Shown here one piece after another: positions 10,229 through 21,078 of a stretch of 64,000 nt of DNA. Made by a program: the position numbers and the translations under genes. The notes beneath the pieces are model-generated. The model made no database searches. It was not told the origin of the DNA and was given only the letters and a program-made list of their open reading frames with translations. The DNA is taken from assembly GCF_020509005.1 (NCBI RefSeq), contig NC_063013.1:1550001-1614000 (forward strand). The letters are read 5' to 3'. The stretch's first letter is position 1, and each line of letters begins with the position of its first letter. This DNA is from Fulvia fulva. Its lineage: Eukaryota; Ascomycota; Dothideomycetes; Mycosphaerellales; Mycosphaerellaceae.

Positions 10229-10836
10229 GTCGATCGATGCGCTATGCGTACAAGATGCATGTATCGAGACTCGAGAGACGATGTTGACGCCTGCTGCTTG
10301 ATCTGGAAGTCGCGGCAGAATCGCAGTGCCACACGATGCACGTGATCCTTGTCACGCGCTATCGAACACTATACACTAGGTGTCCTGAAAGCGACAAACG
10401 ATTTCTCCGACCCAGCGAACCCAGACAAACAATCGTCACCAACGGCCTGATATCTTTCTTGCTCTTCCATGCAGTTTCTGGGTCTGGGGATTGAGGCAGA
10501 GCTCATCATGAGTGTCGGGAGACTCTAATAGAGCTCTCGCATCGCAATGACCCAGGCAATCGCATCAAAGCAAGTTCAATGTGAACCTACACACTACCCG
10601 AATCCAGAGCAGCATGTATAGCAATGCACAGATACAGCAGTATCCTGATTACCATACTTCGGCTAGCGAGAAATCCTTTGACCTCACCGCCCACGCACCG
10701 TGACGTAGCCTGGGCAGCTTCAGAGCTGTACCGATTGAGCCATCACTATTGACCAAACAAAGACATTCTTGCCCACACAGTGACATTTCCACGAGGAATA
10801 CAACAAACTCAAGATCCAAGGAGTAATCCACTCAAC
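10229..10836. other. Divergent intergenic region
   Basis: Shared upstream region of TMS1 (minus) and the AhpC/TSA-like gene (plus). No gene or clear repeat is seen. Confidence 0.45.
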
Positions 10837-11631
10837 ATGACATTCGTCCAAGAATTCAACTCATGGTTCGCTCCAACAGCGCCTACAGGCATGTACGCCT
10901 CGGATCCCCCCAAGATCGGGACTGAAGGTATGCATGGTCAGAACGGACGCATATATCAATCAGCAATATGGCAACTTCACGTCACTCTGATCTAGAATGC
11001 CTTTGCATACCACCACGATATAACTAACACCCCATCCCCCACAGCACCTCGCCCAGCAAAACTCGCCATAGAACCCAGCAAACAGACCATAATCGCATTC
11101 CTCCGCCACTGCGGCTGTCCCTTCGCCGAGAAGACCTTCCTGAATATGCGAGAAGCCGCCCGGACGCACAGCGACATCGATTTCATTGCGGTGTCCCATT
11201 CGGAGGAGGAGCATACGCAGAAGTGGTTGAAGAGTTTACCGCAGTATGGTAGTGACCCTGGGAACTTGCGAGTTGTAAGTCGCACCTGTTGTACCTTGTC
11301 ACTGCTCCTGGCCTCCTTTCGATCTTGTCTCTCATCGTTACGCCCCTCCACTAAAACCCACCAGGTAACCGACTCCGAACGCGAAGCATACGGCGCCTAC
11401 GGTCTCGGCACATCTGGCTGGGCCCACGTTCTGGCGCCCTCAGCATTGTCTAGTGTATTTCAGCTGAGCAAGGATGGGATCTCGAATCGACCCACTGAGA
11501 GCGGGAGTCGGTGGCAGACGAGTGGAACGTATGGAATCGGGGCGGATGGTATGATCAAGTGGGGAGGGCCGGCGAGTAGGAGTGATGATATGCCGGATTT
11601 TGAGGAGGCCGTTAGAGAGCTGGGGGAGTAG
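10837..11631 (+). CDS. AhpC/TSA-like thioredoxin-fold protein
   Basis: Likely a peroxiredoxin-like (PRXL2/AhpC-TSA) protein with a redox role; substrate unknown. Exons 10837-10927, 11045-11274 and 11365-11631 join to 195 residues. The core strand TIIAFLRHCGCPFAEKTFLNM carries a CxC at the place of the thioredoxin or peroxiredoxin active-site Cys. IDFIAVSHSEEEHTQKWL and LRVVTDSEREAYGAYGLGTS are the following strand-helix units, and the C terminus holds the strand GADGMIKWGGPA. No signal peptide, so probably cytosolic. The first intron is long for this window (117 nt) and the first exon codes only 30 residues, so the start is less certain than the core. Confidence 0.75.
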
Positions 11632-11901
11632 GTGGAAGTGCTGGAACCGAAAGGGTCCTGTAGGGATATGTATGAAGTCTGGCAACGGATGAGTAAATGA
11701 TCGTTTGAAATGGTTTAAGAAGTTCTTTCATTTCCACAATCTACCACACACCTCCCCAATCCAATCAAGGCGTGTGATGGGTATCTACATAAGAGTAACA
11801 TGGTTCCACACTTGCTGTAGGTCCAGCAGCAAGGTCTACCGGGTTGGGATCATTATCGTACAAACATTTCTTCTTCGTCTCGGAGGATCAGACTTCGAGT
11901 T

Positions 11902-12660
11902 TTAGACCTTCACATCGGCGGTATCCTTCTTGACCTCAACAGTCTTCTCGCCATCAAGCTTGTGCTTGAACTCGTCGACGGAGATTGCTTCCTTCTTGGT
12001 GACGCCGTGGTCCTTGGTGCCTTCGTTGATGACTTCGTGCACGGGGATGGTCTTGTGGGTTACTGAGGGGACGATGGTTTCTGTACGATGGGTTAGTGTA
12101 GGTCAGATGCAGTGTGTATATAACATTGACTCACCCTTCTCGATGACTGGCTGGATAGTCTCGTGCAAGTGGTGGTGCACATTCTCGCCCACAACAGCAC
12201 CCTCATCAGTCTTTGTCTCCTTGGTCGCAGCCTCAACAGTCTTGTCACCGAAAGCGCCCTCCCTAGCGTCAACACGGGCCTTGACCTGCTCGCCCTCGGT
12301 GTCCTTGTCAATGACACGCTCCTGTGTTGCGGCTTGCTCGTGGGTGTGCTTGGTGGCCTCGACGTCCTGGTCCTTGAGTGGTTGGACAGTGGTGTGGTAG
12401 TGGTGTTGGTGGCGCTCGCGGTCGATGACGGTCTGCTCCTTGGTCTCGTGCTCCTTCTTCACCGTCTCATGCTCGACAGCTGGGGCGACTTCGCGCTCGA
12501 CGGTTGTGTCCTTCTCTCCTGCACCGGAACTAGCGACTTCGTTAGTTCGGTCAGGGACAGCATTGGTGGAGGAGGCAGGCGGTGGTGTCGGTTCCGCGTC
12601 TGCCTCCTTGCCGGAGTTGCCGTACAGGAGCTTGTTGACTGCGGATGTTGCGGCGTCCAT
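11902..12660 (-). CDS. Hydrophilic LEA-like / fungal allergen-like protein
   Basis: Two exons, 12660-12135 and 12080-11902, with an intron at 12081-12134 (GTGAGT donor, TACAG acceptor), code 234 residues. The protein has no hydrophobic core: it is Glu, Lys, Thr and His rich with repeated short units (KEHETKEQTVIDRERHQHHY; VVGENVHHHLHETIQPVIEK) and a Lys-rich end. This resembles fungal proteins annotated as allergens or LEA-like stress proteins, which are abundant under dehydration or in conidia. The start (MDAATSAVNKLLYG) is chosen because it matches the usual N terminus of that group. An upstream ATG in the same frame adds 27 residues that look like leader sequence. Confidence 0.7.
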
Positions 12661-13601
12661 GGTGATTGTCCGATGTGTTGTTTGAGAAGGCAATGTGAAA
12701 GTTCTTGATATATGTGTTGAGATGCTGTAAAGTAGTTTCAAAGTGATTCAACGTACGCAAAGCAGGCGCGACCTACTCTTATGCCCGACGCGTTTGTCGA
12801 CCACCATGCCACCAAGACACGAACGTCATGGTGGAGTTGCAGCAGTGACACACCGAAGCGGGATGCACAATGCAAGTTGGCCAGGACGTCCAGCTGGATT
12901 GGAGAGTACAGCATCATGCGAGCCACAGTGATGTTGAAGGCAGTCACTGTCATTGGGGGAGGACTTCGGACCGTTCCGTGCGTTCCCATGTCAAAGTGTG
13001 GCGCAAGTGGCAAAACTGGGAAGAGGATGGCGGTGCAAGTTGGCAGATTGGTATGGAGCACACATGCATTCCGGAGCATGGTCCTGTGTGCACGTCATAC
13101 ATGTACGTGCTTCTCTTCACGATTGTGTTTCTGTGCGAGACGATTGCCTTCTGTTGACGTGCCTGCAGTGCATCATGCTGTGGAGAGGTGGTGCGCGTGT
13201 GTTGCTTTGCTCGTCTGAGTGACGTGGAGGCCTCGGGTGGTGATGTTTCCTGTCGGGCAGCTGTGTACATGTAACGTCAACCAATATCGAAATCGTCATC
13301 ATAATCACTTCGCAATCCTTCAGAAGGCATTGTCGATACCGGGCAGGACGATGCGATGCCAAGCGCGTGGTGTCGATGAAGATGTGTGGTAGTAAACATT
13401 GAACGTGAGGACTGTCTCTGCAAGACCAGCACTTCCTTGCTCGACCATCGCAGCAACATTCACGTGCAGCTGCAACCAGCTGAATCGTTCTTCCGACGCG
13501 CTGGGCACATCAATCTCGTGCGCATTCCACTGTTCAACGATGCGCCTCCCATCCCCTTGCATCAGCTCACATGTATATCGTCGTGAAGACCATCCCGGCT
13601 G
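12661..13601. other. Divergent intergenic region
   Basis: Upstream of the LEA-like gene (minus) and the BTB gene (plus). Several overlapping frames of about 60-145 codons lack domain or splice logic. No repeat stands out. Confidence 0.4.
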
Positions 13602-14678
13602 ATGGGTAGCATCGCTGAGCCTCCGGCGACCGGCTCGCCCAACCATCCCACCACCGCGAAGCGCACCTCATCCGTCGCGCACACCGGCCCAACCATCTAC
13701 TCTCGCGACTTCGCCTACATCGACAATGGTCCGGTAGTGGTGGTGCCTGCACGCGTGGTGCGCGCTGACATCTTGACGTCCAGCGCAAAGACTTTCGCCG
13801 GGTACGTCGCCCTGCTGCCCTCACGCGTTCCACCATAGCTCTTCCTCAGCGACATGAGCGGCTCCCAGTACTTGGGCCAGCATGCCCGATTGCGCTTGTT
13901 GGAGCTAGGTGGGCGGTCGCCGAGCTATCAGAATGTGTGGGATGATGAGACTGAGAATATGCGCAAAAGGTTGCTGTCTGGGCCGACGGTCGACATTCGT
14001 GTCGGACCGGAGAGAAAGCATTGGAGCTTACATCGCAATCTCCTATGCCATCACTCCTCCTACTTCGAGACCGAGCTTCGCGTAGACGAGAAGGCCGAGA
14101 CCAATGGGACAAAGCACCACCAGCTGCATCTTCCACATGATGACCCACTTGGCTTTGAGCTGCTCGTGAAGTGGCTATACCAAGGGCAACTCGAAGATGC
14201 ATCACAAATGTCAGATGAGGCCAAGTATGACTATGCCGTGGCCTGTCACAAGTTGTATCTGCTTTGCGACAGGTTCGACATGATTCGTCTGAAGGACATC
14301 TCCATGGACCAGTATCGGCAGTGCTTGAACGAGTCGCAGCTTGTTCCAGATGCAGACGAGATCAACGACATATATCGCGCCTCACCAGTCGGCTCTCCAT
14401 TTCGTTCCCTCATGATCAGAATCGCCGCGCGGCAAATCATGGACCCAGAAGTAGCTCGAGATGCGGAAGCGTACCGAAAGTGCTTCGTGAACAACCCCGA
14501 CTTCGCCATACAAATGGTCAATGCTATACGCAGCATGTCTGGTGGTATCCTATTCGACGATCCGACCCATGGTGGCGAGTGCACATATCACGATCATGAT
14601 AATGTCTCGGGCTGCCAGCTCGAGGGCAAAGGCAAGGCCAAAGCGACCAAAGCAGGAGCTGTCAATGGGCAAGGTTAG
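13602..14678 (+). CDS. BTB/POZ-domain protein
   Basis: Probably a protein-interaction or cullin-3 adaptor type protein. Exons 13602-13801 and 13850-14678 join in frame (KTFAG-DMSGSQYLG) to 342 residues; the 48-nt intron has GTACGT and CTCAG ends. The second exon alone starts with an ATG at 13854, so a shorter form is possible, but the first exon reads as coding (GPTIYSRDFAYIDNGPVVVV). The BTB fold spans about residues 110-210: GPTVDIRVGPERKHWSLHRN, LLCHHSSYFETEL, then FELLVKWLYQGQL and the CHKLYLLCDRFDM helix. The C terminus is Lys-rich and disordered. Confidence 0.8.
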
Positions 14679-14713
14679 CTCCTTCCGATTACAGACATAG
14701 AGCGTCTCTTGCC

Positions 14714-15871
14714 ATGATGTGCTCATACTTCCAAGGTCTCTCGCGAATCAGCGGCGGAAACTCACAGAACGATGACGCCCTGCGAGCACCTCCTGCTGAG
14801 CTGACACCAGCGAGGCGAACGCCCCGAAAGTTGAAGGGACCGGGGCAGGTACCGTCGACAGCGGAGAGTACGATTGCCTCAGAAACTGCGATAATCCAGC
14901 CTATGTCTGCAGGATGTTTGAGCACAGCGGCTCTAGCCGACTCACACCACAGCCCTCATGCCGCAAAGAATGGCGAGAAACCTGCGACGCAAGCGAATAT
15001 CCGGTCTACGAGAGTGCCATCAAGTGCACCACCGAAGCTGGAGAGACGAAGCCTTGACGGCTACAGAAAAGCGCCTTCTCAGCGGCCACTGGGTATCACT
15101 TGTAATGGGGTGCCGCCTCACCACACCCCTGTACGCGTCGCTTCACCATTCGACTCAATGGACACCGCCGCAGAAGGACAACATGGCGTAAGGATGCGTA
15201 TACCTCTTACTCAGGGGCTCGTCATGCAGCAGGGGATCAAATCGCCACTTAATACGAGAGACAGCAATCAACAAACCTCCATCCATGTCAACGATGTCGT
15301 GGCAAACCCTGCCATCGTGTCTCCCTCGCTGGGTAAGGAGAACAGACCGCTCTCGAGGGCCAACTTGGCTAAGGCAGATCGCCTCCATGCCACCACCAGT
15401 GAGCATCACAATAGTGTGCAGTCAACCGCGCGACTGTCAGCGACTGCTAAACACAATCGCCACATGAATGGCATACGTACGATCGACGGCACAGATACCG
15501 ACAACGGCAGTACGGTTTCTGCCCAGTCACGGAAACGAAAGATGCAGGATCGCACTCGGAGGAAAGCACGCAGGAATCACAGTAGTGCCTTGAGAGCTGC
15601 ACCTGAGGCTGACAAGACACCGAACGGTGTCGCAAGACCAACGTTAGAAAGGTCTTCGACCAGTCATTCGAGTACGATCAGTCGTACCGCAAGCGGGACT
15701 GCAAGTGTGGCAAGCGGGCCTCGTAAATTAAGCAGAGTCAGCTCTGTTGTCAAGGTTCGCAATGGGAATGGCGGAATGACCAGTATTGATGGCAAACGTC
15801 CTGGTGTGATGCATAGCATTCCTATTGGACGACAGCCGCCGAAGCTTCGGCTGAACTCACGACAGACATGA
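14714..15871 (+). CDS. Hypothetical disordered basic protein
   Basis: A single-exon open frame of 385 residues, starting only 35 nt after the BTB gene stop. Composition is Ser, Thr, Arg and Pro rich without hydrophobic segments. A basic cluster near residue 275 (RKRKMQDRTRRKARR) looks like a nuclear localisation signal, and SRVSSVVKVR plus repeated Ser/Thr-rich patches could be phosphorylated. No domain is recognised. Tight spacing suggests either a compact neighbour or a 3' extension of the BTB transcript. No splice route joining the two is evident. Confidence 0.5.
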   Translation: MMCSYFQGLSRISGGNSQNDDALRAPPAELTPARRTPRKLKGPGQVPSTAESTIASETAIIQPMSAGCLSTAALADSHHSPHAAKNGEKPATQANIRSTRVPSSAPPKLERRSLDGYRKAPSQRPLGITCNGVPPHHTPVRVASPFDSMDTAAEGQHGVRMRIPLTQGLVMQQGIKSPLNTRDSNQQTSIHVNDVVANPAIVSPSLGKENRPLSRANLAKADRLHATTSEHHNSVQSTARLSATAKHNRHMNGIRTIDGTDTDNGSTVSAQSRKRKMQDRTRRKARRNHSSALRAAPEADKTPNGVARPTLERSSTSHSSTISRTASGTASVASGPRKLSRVSSVVKVRNGNGGMTSIDGKRPGVMHSIPIGRQPPKLRLNSRQT

Positions 15872-16355
15872 CAATTTACAGCGGCAGGGCATCGCAGATT
15901 ATGCAGGACGTGCCGGCAGTGTATCATGCATACACCTACCATGACGTGTGCAGGAGGGAAGTGGAACTTGAGAACACGTGAAACAAGCTCTGGACATTAG
16001 AACTGGACTCCAAGGACCATTGGACACACTCCAGTGGCCGAAGGCATTGATGAACACGCAGCGGCAACAAAGCGCACTGATTATCAATCGTCGCTGCGGG
16101 TAATTGTCATGAGGCTCAAACCACCGCAGTGAAGCCAGAGAGGGGCAGGAATCTACCCCTCGATCGACGTAGCTCTCTTGCAGCTCTCACAAACTTTCAA
16201 TCGACTTACTCCGTACTGCAAAAGCACAATGGCAGAAGAGCCAATCTACCGCTTAAGCGGAGACAGCTGTCATCGTCCTTATACTCAATGCTTTCTGCCT
16301 CCTTGACCCATCTTACCTTCACCAACACCACCAACAACAACAAATCATCATCACC
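15872..16355. other. Intergenic, GST promoter
   Basis: No gene seen. The run of CACCAACAACAACAA just before 16356 is a typical CA-rich fungal leader. Confidence 0.45.
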
Positions 16356-17143
16356 ATGGATTCCATCAAGCAAGCCCTCGACGCCGTAACAGACGTCAAG
16401 CCCGAAAAACCCATCAAGCTCTACAGTCACCCCGGTGTACGTCCTCACCTCCACCCCATCCCTTTCTCCCACCTCCCTAACACCCCAATCCCTAGGGCCC
16501 CAACCCGTGGAAGGTGGCCATAATCCTCTCAGAACTCTCGATCCCCTACGTAAACATCATCATGGACTTCTCCGAACTCAAGCAAGCCCCCTTCGAATCC
16601 CAATTCCCCAACGGCCGCGTCCCCGCCATCGAGGACCCCAACACAAACCTCAAACTCTGGGAGTCTGGCGCAATAATCGAATACCTCCTGGCGACCTACG
16701 ACACGACCAACTCCCTCTCCTACACCACCGGCCCCGAAAAGTGGAACCAGAAGTGCTGGCTGCACTTCCAAACTTCCGGCCAAGGTCCCTATTTCGGTCA
16801 ACGTGCGTGGTTCATACTCTACCATCCTGAGAAAGATTTGAAGAGTTGTCTCGATCGGTACGGTAACGAGATCAGACGCGTGCTTGGAGTCATCGACTCG
16901 CACCTCAAGCAGTCAGGAACGGAGTATCTAGTCGGCAACAAGGTATCGTATGCGGATCTGGCTTTTGTGCCGTGGCATTGGCTGTTGGAGTATCCACCGC
17001 ACATCATGGGCGAGGAGTTTGTGGGCGAGTGGAAGGAGAAGTATCCGGTTTGTTGGGCTTGGTATCAGAAGTTGCAGGAGCGCCCGGCGGTGAAGAAGTG
17101 TAGGGATGAGAGGATGGAGGCTATTGCGAATAGTAAGAAGTAG
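16356..17143 (+). CDS. Glutathione S-transferase, Ure2-like
   Basis: Cytosolic GST that would conjugate glutathione to electrophiles. Exons 16356-16436 and 16496-17143 (intron with GTACGT donor, CTAAC branch, CCTAG acceptor) code 242 residues. The N-terminal thioredoxin-like domain holds KLYSHPGGPNPWKVAIILSE and the glutathione-binding NGRVPAIEDPN and LWESGAIIEYL motifs (cis-Pro and ES). The all-helical C-terminal domain has the Ure2-type QTSGQGPYFGQRAWF and the conserved VGNKVSYADLAFVPW capping box. All key parts are present. Confidence 0.9.
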
Positions 17144-20100
17144 AGGTGGATGTTCTTAAGCTGGGTTGGTAAATAGCGTAGACTGTGAAAGTATGCACTC
17201 GCTCGTTCAGTGTTACTTGTCATGATTCGGGATCAGTTGGTATTTGGGCAATTCTATGGCTGCGCTTCTCTTTCAAGCCAGGGTTTGGCTGGGGCAACTT
17301 GGTCCCGCCAAAGTCTGTCGAGGATAGAGTCGGCCAGGAGTCGTCATGGACAACGTACACGAGAATGCTTGTGAGGTAAGATGCCCTGACGTCGATGTAA
17401 TGACCCACCAAGATACGTTGGGTCCTATGCCAAGCTCAGTCCAGGCCTTTTGAAATACCCAACACCAGCATATCCGCGACTACTTCACTGTCTAAGACTC
17501 CGATCTAACGGCTAGGAGAGACATGCTTATGCTCTCGGATACATCTTTATGGCCAAGATAGCATCTGCTGAATGACTTATGGTATGCGGTGTCCACTGAC
17601 ACCGATAGCATCTCGGCGTCTAGACAACTATCGTATAAAATGTACCTCGAGCATTGTAAGGTGTCCGAACAACAAATGCGCCGAGTTGTTCCTAGTGATC
17701 CCAGCGATACATCGTTTCTCTTCTTCAATGCCTGCACAGAGGTCGTCTGCCAGGTCGGCCATCAAATCTCGCATCGCGTATCCGACCATTGGCCGGTGGC
17801 TGTGCTCTGGATCTTCTTGTTAGTTCACGAAGCTTGGGATCAGGCAAGTCAGTCGTTCTGAGTTCTCTGAATACGTACATTGCCCTGCGAAGTAGCGGAG
17901 AAACTTTGAAGGTTTCGAAAAGCGAAACGAAACCTTCAAAGCGAAAAAAGTGAGGCCAAGCGTGCTGAACTTGTAACGAACAGACGGATCCGGAAGGACT
18001 TACGTTTCCCTGAAGGTGAAGTCGAATCTCCCACCCTGCTGCTCATTAAGATCAAGATCAAGCAAAATGACTTGCAACAGGGTTAATGATGCAACAATTC
18101 CTCCGACCGATCATGACTTCGATCAATTTGAGATTATTGAGGCTGTCAAGCAAGCAAACGGGTCCTGACCCACAGCGCACAACCGCAACTCCATCGCATC
18201 GACGCCAGACCCGGTGACCGGGAACGAAATACTTTGTGAGACACGTTCCTGCATTAGCCTTGAGTTGCGCAATGCGATCTGCGCAGGAGTGGAGACGTCA
18301 TTGCGAGCCGCAAACGCCATGGCAGAGGTCTTGTGTCTGAGTCCTCGGACATGGACCGAGTGAGGATCGTGGAACGTGGTACCCGCTTCCGTATGCAATG
18401 GAGATGCTTCCGCCAGATGATTGTCTCGGTGCGACCGAGATGGTGGTAGAGCAGGTGCCTATAAAGATAGTGAGGAAAAGGTGTGTCGGCCAGTACGAGC
18501 AAGATAGAGACATGATCCAGATCGGATGTACATTGGTATACTTGGCATGCAAGGGTGTGGCTTGCTGCAGGCTATGCGAATGCGCATGTGGCAACCTTTG
18601 GCGGACGCCGGCAGTGCCTTCCAATCTGCTCGGAGCTCGAGAGCCGTTATCAGCGCGACGAGTCAATGGAAGGCCCCCTTGTGCTACAAAATCCTTCTGA
18701 CCAAGTATCAACGAATGTGTTGAGCCGAAGTAGAAGCCTGAAGGAGGTGACGTTTGGCCAACTCCGAGCTTCTCCACGTTCTGCCCTGCGTTGCGTTATG
18801 CAAGATGGAGCTGTTTGGGTTACATGACCCAGTAGCGCCATCGGCCGGGACTTGTCGATCCCATGGCCGGGCTGGCGGCGCTATCAATTCTTTGATGCCG
18901 CAAAGAACGTGAGCTTTCCGTTTTGCGCCACTGCTGCAGATGGCCAGGTGCGTCGTCTGTCATGGCGCCCGTCGCATCGTTTGCTGGAACTGGCGCCAAA
19001 CAACCACTCATGCGCGCGCGACTGCTAACAAACGGGCGGGTATGACATGTTGCGGATAGAGGCATGGGGTTCCAGGTTGACGATCGAACTTGTAGGTGTG
19101 GCTGCAGGAGCATCTCTATTTCGCAACCAGGTAGCAGGGTCGCGGACCAGGAGGTAGGTAGGAAGCTGTCAGCAAGCGTGCGCTCGTACTCCCGTGCAAT
19201 GGTGACAATTACATGTACCGGGCGCGTGATGCCGCCTCTGACATTGCGAAAGATGACATTCCAGGCGCAGAGAAAGAAGGCAGTTACACGCAGCCGTCAG
19301 GTGGTGGGCGGTCGGCGTGTCCTAGCGCGGGCCGTGGGGCCAGCAAACATTGCTCAGCATGGCCAGTGGCCACTGAGGCAGGCACGGTGGAGGTGTAGGG
19401 AGGATGGAGGACATTTGTGACGCGTCGCAAGCCGATATACCGTACCGCCACGGGAATGCGATGAGAGACGACGCGCTGGGAGATCACATCAGACATCAGA
19501 CATGAACATGATGATGATGGAGAAGGAGTGGAGGTCGAGGCGCTAGCAGGACGCGCTTTCGGTCTAGGCCGATTGGGTTTGAGCGAGTCCTGAGGCCGCA
19601 TCAACTTCGAAACACCTGACCTCTTCTATCACAGACACGAGACCGGCATTTCATCCATTCGCCCACTCTCCAGACGGCCCTGGGCATAGATTGCCATCGC
19701 GAACCAACACCGCCCGCCCAGACGAGGCCGTGGTAAGCGCGAAGGGCCGCCTGGCGGGCGTTGGGTGGATTGTGTGGCGCCTGCACGGCGTATGCAGTGC
19801 GCTTGTTAGGGTAGTCATCCATGCCAGACTTTCTTTGGACGTCTGCTTGTGCAAAATGATGCCTGTCGTCTGCCGCTCAGTAGTGGGCCAGCACGCATGC
19901 CGCAGACCCCAAGGGCTAGCTTCGGTGTGCGTAAGCCTGTCTTCCCATCGCGGCCAGCCAGCAGCGAGGATTCAAGCACTCCGAAATCCGCTCAGAGTTG
20001 CTCGACGTCCAGGAGCTAAACCTTAAGCAAGATCTAACTGCTTGCAGTGGTGCAACGATTCCAGTGCCCGGGACCTGGGGAGCGCCAGCCGATTCGATGG

Positions 20101-20602
20101 GTTCCTGAGTGCTGGTTCCAACGCCGTTCTGGAAGAGCTTGCACTGCTTGCCCTGCCTGCTCTGGCACACAGCACGCCCGCCCAGTGCCCACCATCGCTC
20201 AAAGCAGCCGCCCTATTGTGCCTTACCGCAGGGATCTTCTCCCAGAGCATTGCGACCCACAGCCGCGGCGACGGGGACGAGTGAGCCACATCGCTCTAGC
20301 TGCTGGCACACTCTCTCTGCTTACTGCTTTCAGTGAGCAATGACCACTCGCTGCCAGCGAAGGAGGAAAAAGGCCAGCACGTCGCACAGCTGCCAGCCCT
20401 CCATGGTATCACCAGATCTTGCCTCTTTGCTCAATTCATCACCAACTGTCTGTATTCGACGACACTTGTGTGCGCCGTACCTGTCACTGGCTGAGCACCG
20501 TGCTTACCCAGAGGGTGGCATAAAGGACAAATTCCTATTTGGTGTGAGAGCCTTGATGCATCCTCGCCCAAGCTGTACCATCAGACGACTCAGAGAAACT
20601 TC
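17144..20602. other. Gene-poor stretch of about 3.5 kb
   Basis: Short frames occur on both strands but none has splice signals, domain or protein-like composition. One small hairpin (17904-17941) is present. The last few hundred bases belong to the promoter of the microprotein gene at 20911. Confidence 0.45.
17904..17941. repeat. 14-bp inverted repeat (hairpin)
   Basis: Arms CTTTGAAGGTTTCG (17904-17917) and CGAAACCTTCAAAG (17928-17941) are perfect reverse complements with a 10-nt loop. No T-run follows, so a Pol III terminator role is unlikely. Confidence 0.7.
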
Positions 20603-20609
20603 TATATAG
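20603..20609 (+). promoter_or_regulatory. TATA-like box of the microprotein gene
   Basis: TATATAG is followed within about 30-60 nt by CT-rich sequence (CCAGCTCTACG, TTTCAGCTCC), the usual fungal start-site context. It lies about 300 nt before the coding ATG, leaving room for a long leader with an intron. Confidence 0.4.
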
Positions 20610-20856
20610 CTTCGGCTGTCCAGCTCTACGTTTCAGCTCCTTCCCATCCAGCATCTCGGGTCCTTCAACCACATTCACTCACTCGGCTTCCGTCATCCGC
20701 GAACCTTCAGCAAGCCTCTTGATACCAACGGCCATTACTCAACGGCTCTCAGCTTCCACACACCGCCTCATCGCCTGAAGAACACTTCTTAAACCTTAAC
20801 CTGAATCGCGTAAGCAACCGACGACCACATCACCTCATCACATCCACCACCTGAAA

Positions 20857-20909
20857 GTGAGTCTCCTTCCTGTCATGTTCCTGTGAACTTCACTAACCAT
20901 CATGTCCAG
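20857..20909 (+). other. Intron in the 5' untranslated leader
   Basis: GTGAGT donor at 20857, ACTAAC branch site near 20891-20896 and a TCCAG acceptor at 20909, one base before the ATG at 20911. Length 53 nt. Confidence 0.65.
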
Positions 20910-20910
20910 A

Positions 20911-21078
20911 ATGGCCAAACCAGGAAAGTGCGAACACACCTTCAAGATGATCAAATCCGATACGACACTCATCCTCTGGAATTGCAACATGTGCCATTCG
21001 GGGCCACACTGGTTCATCTTCGAGTGCGCAAAGTGCAAGCTGAAGACCTGCCGGCCATGCACAGCGAAAGCATCATAG
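20911..21078 (+). CDS. Cys-rich 55-residue microprotein
   Basis: Family not recognised by name. The frame starts MAKPGKCEHTFKMIKSD and runs 55 residues to TAG at 21076. It holds seven Cys: one near the N terminus, then CNMC, EC, AKC, KTC and RPC, plus two His (CEHTF; SGPHW). The spacing CxxC...CxxC...CxxC suggests one or two zinc sites, as in small zinc-ribbon or RING-like knuckles. The Trp and Phe residues between them (ILWNC; HWFIFEC) would form the core. A canonical 5'-UTR intron ending one base before the ATG and a long spliced leader support a real transcript. The gene stands alone in a gene-poor region. Confidence 0.65.
   Translation: MAKPGKCEHTFKMIKSDTTLILWNCNMCHSGPHWFIFECAKCKLKTCRPCTAKAS

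Noticed and set aside
18298..18777. 159-codon minus-strand open frame
   Set aside because: No domain, no splice support and biased composition in a gene-poor stretch; three other frames overlap it.
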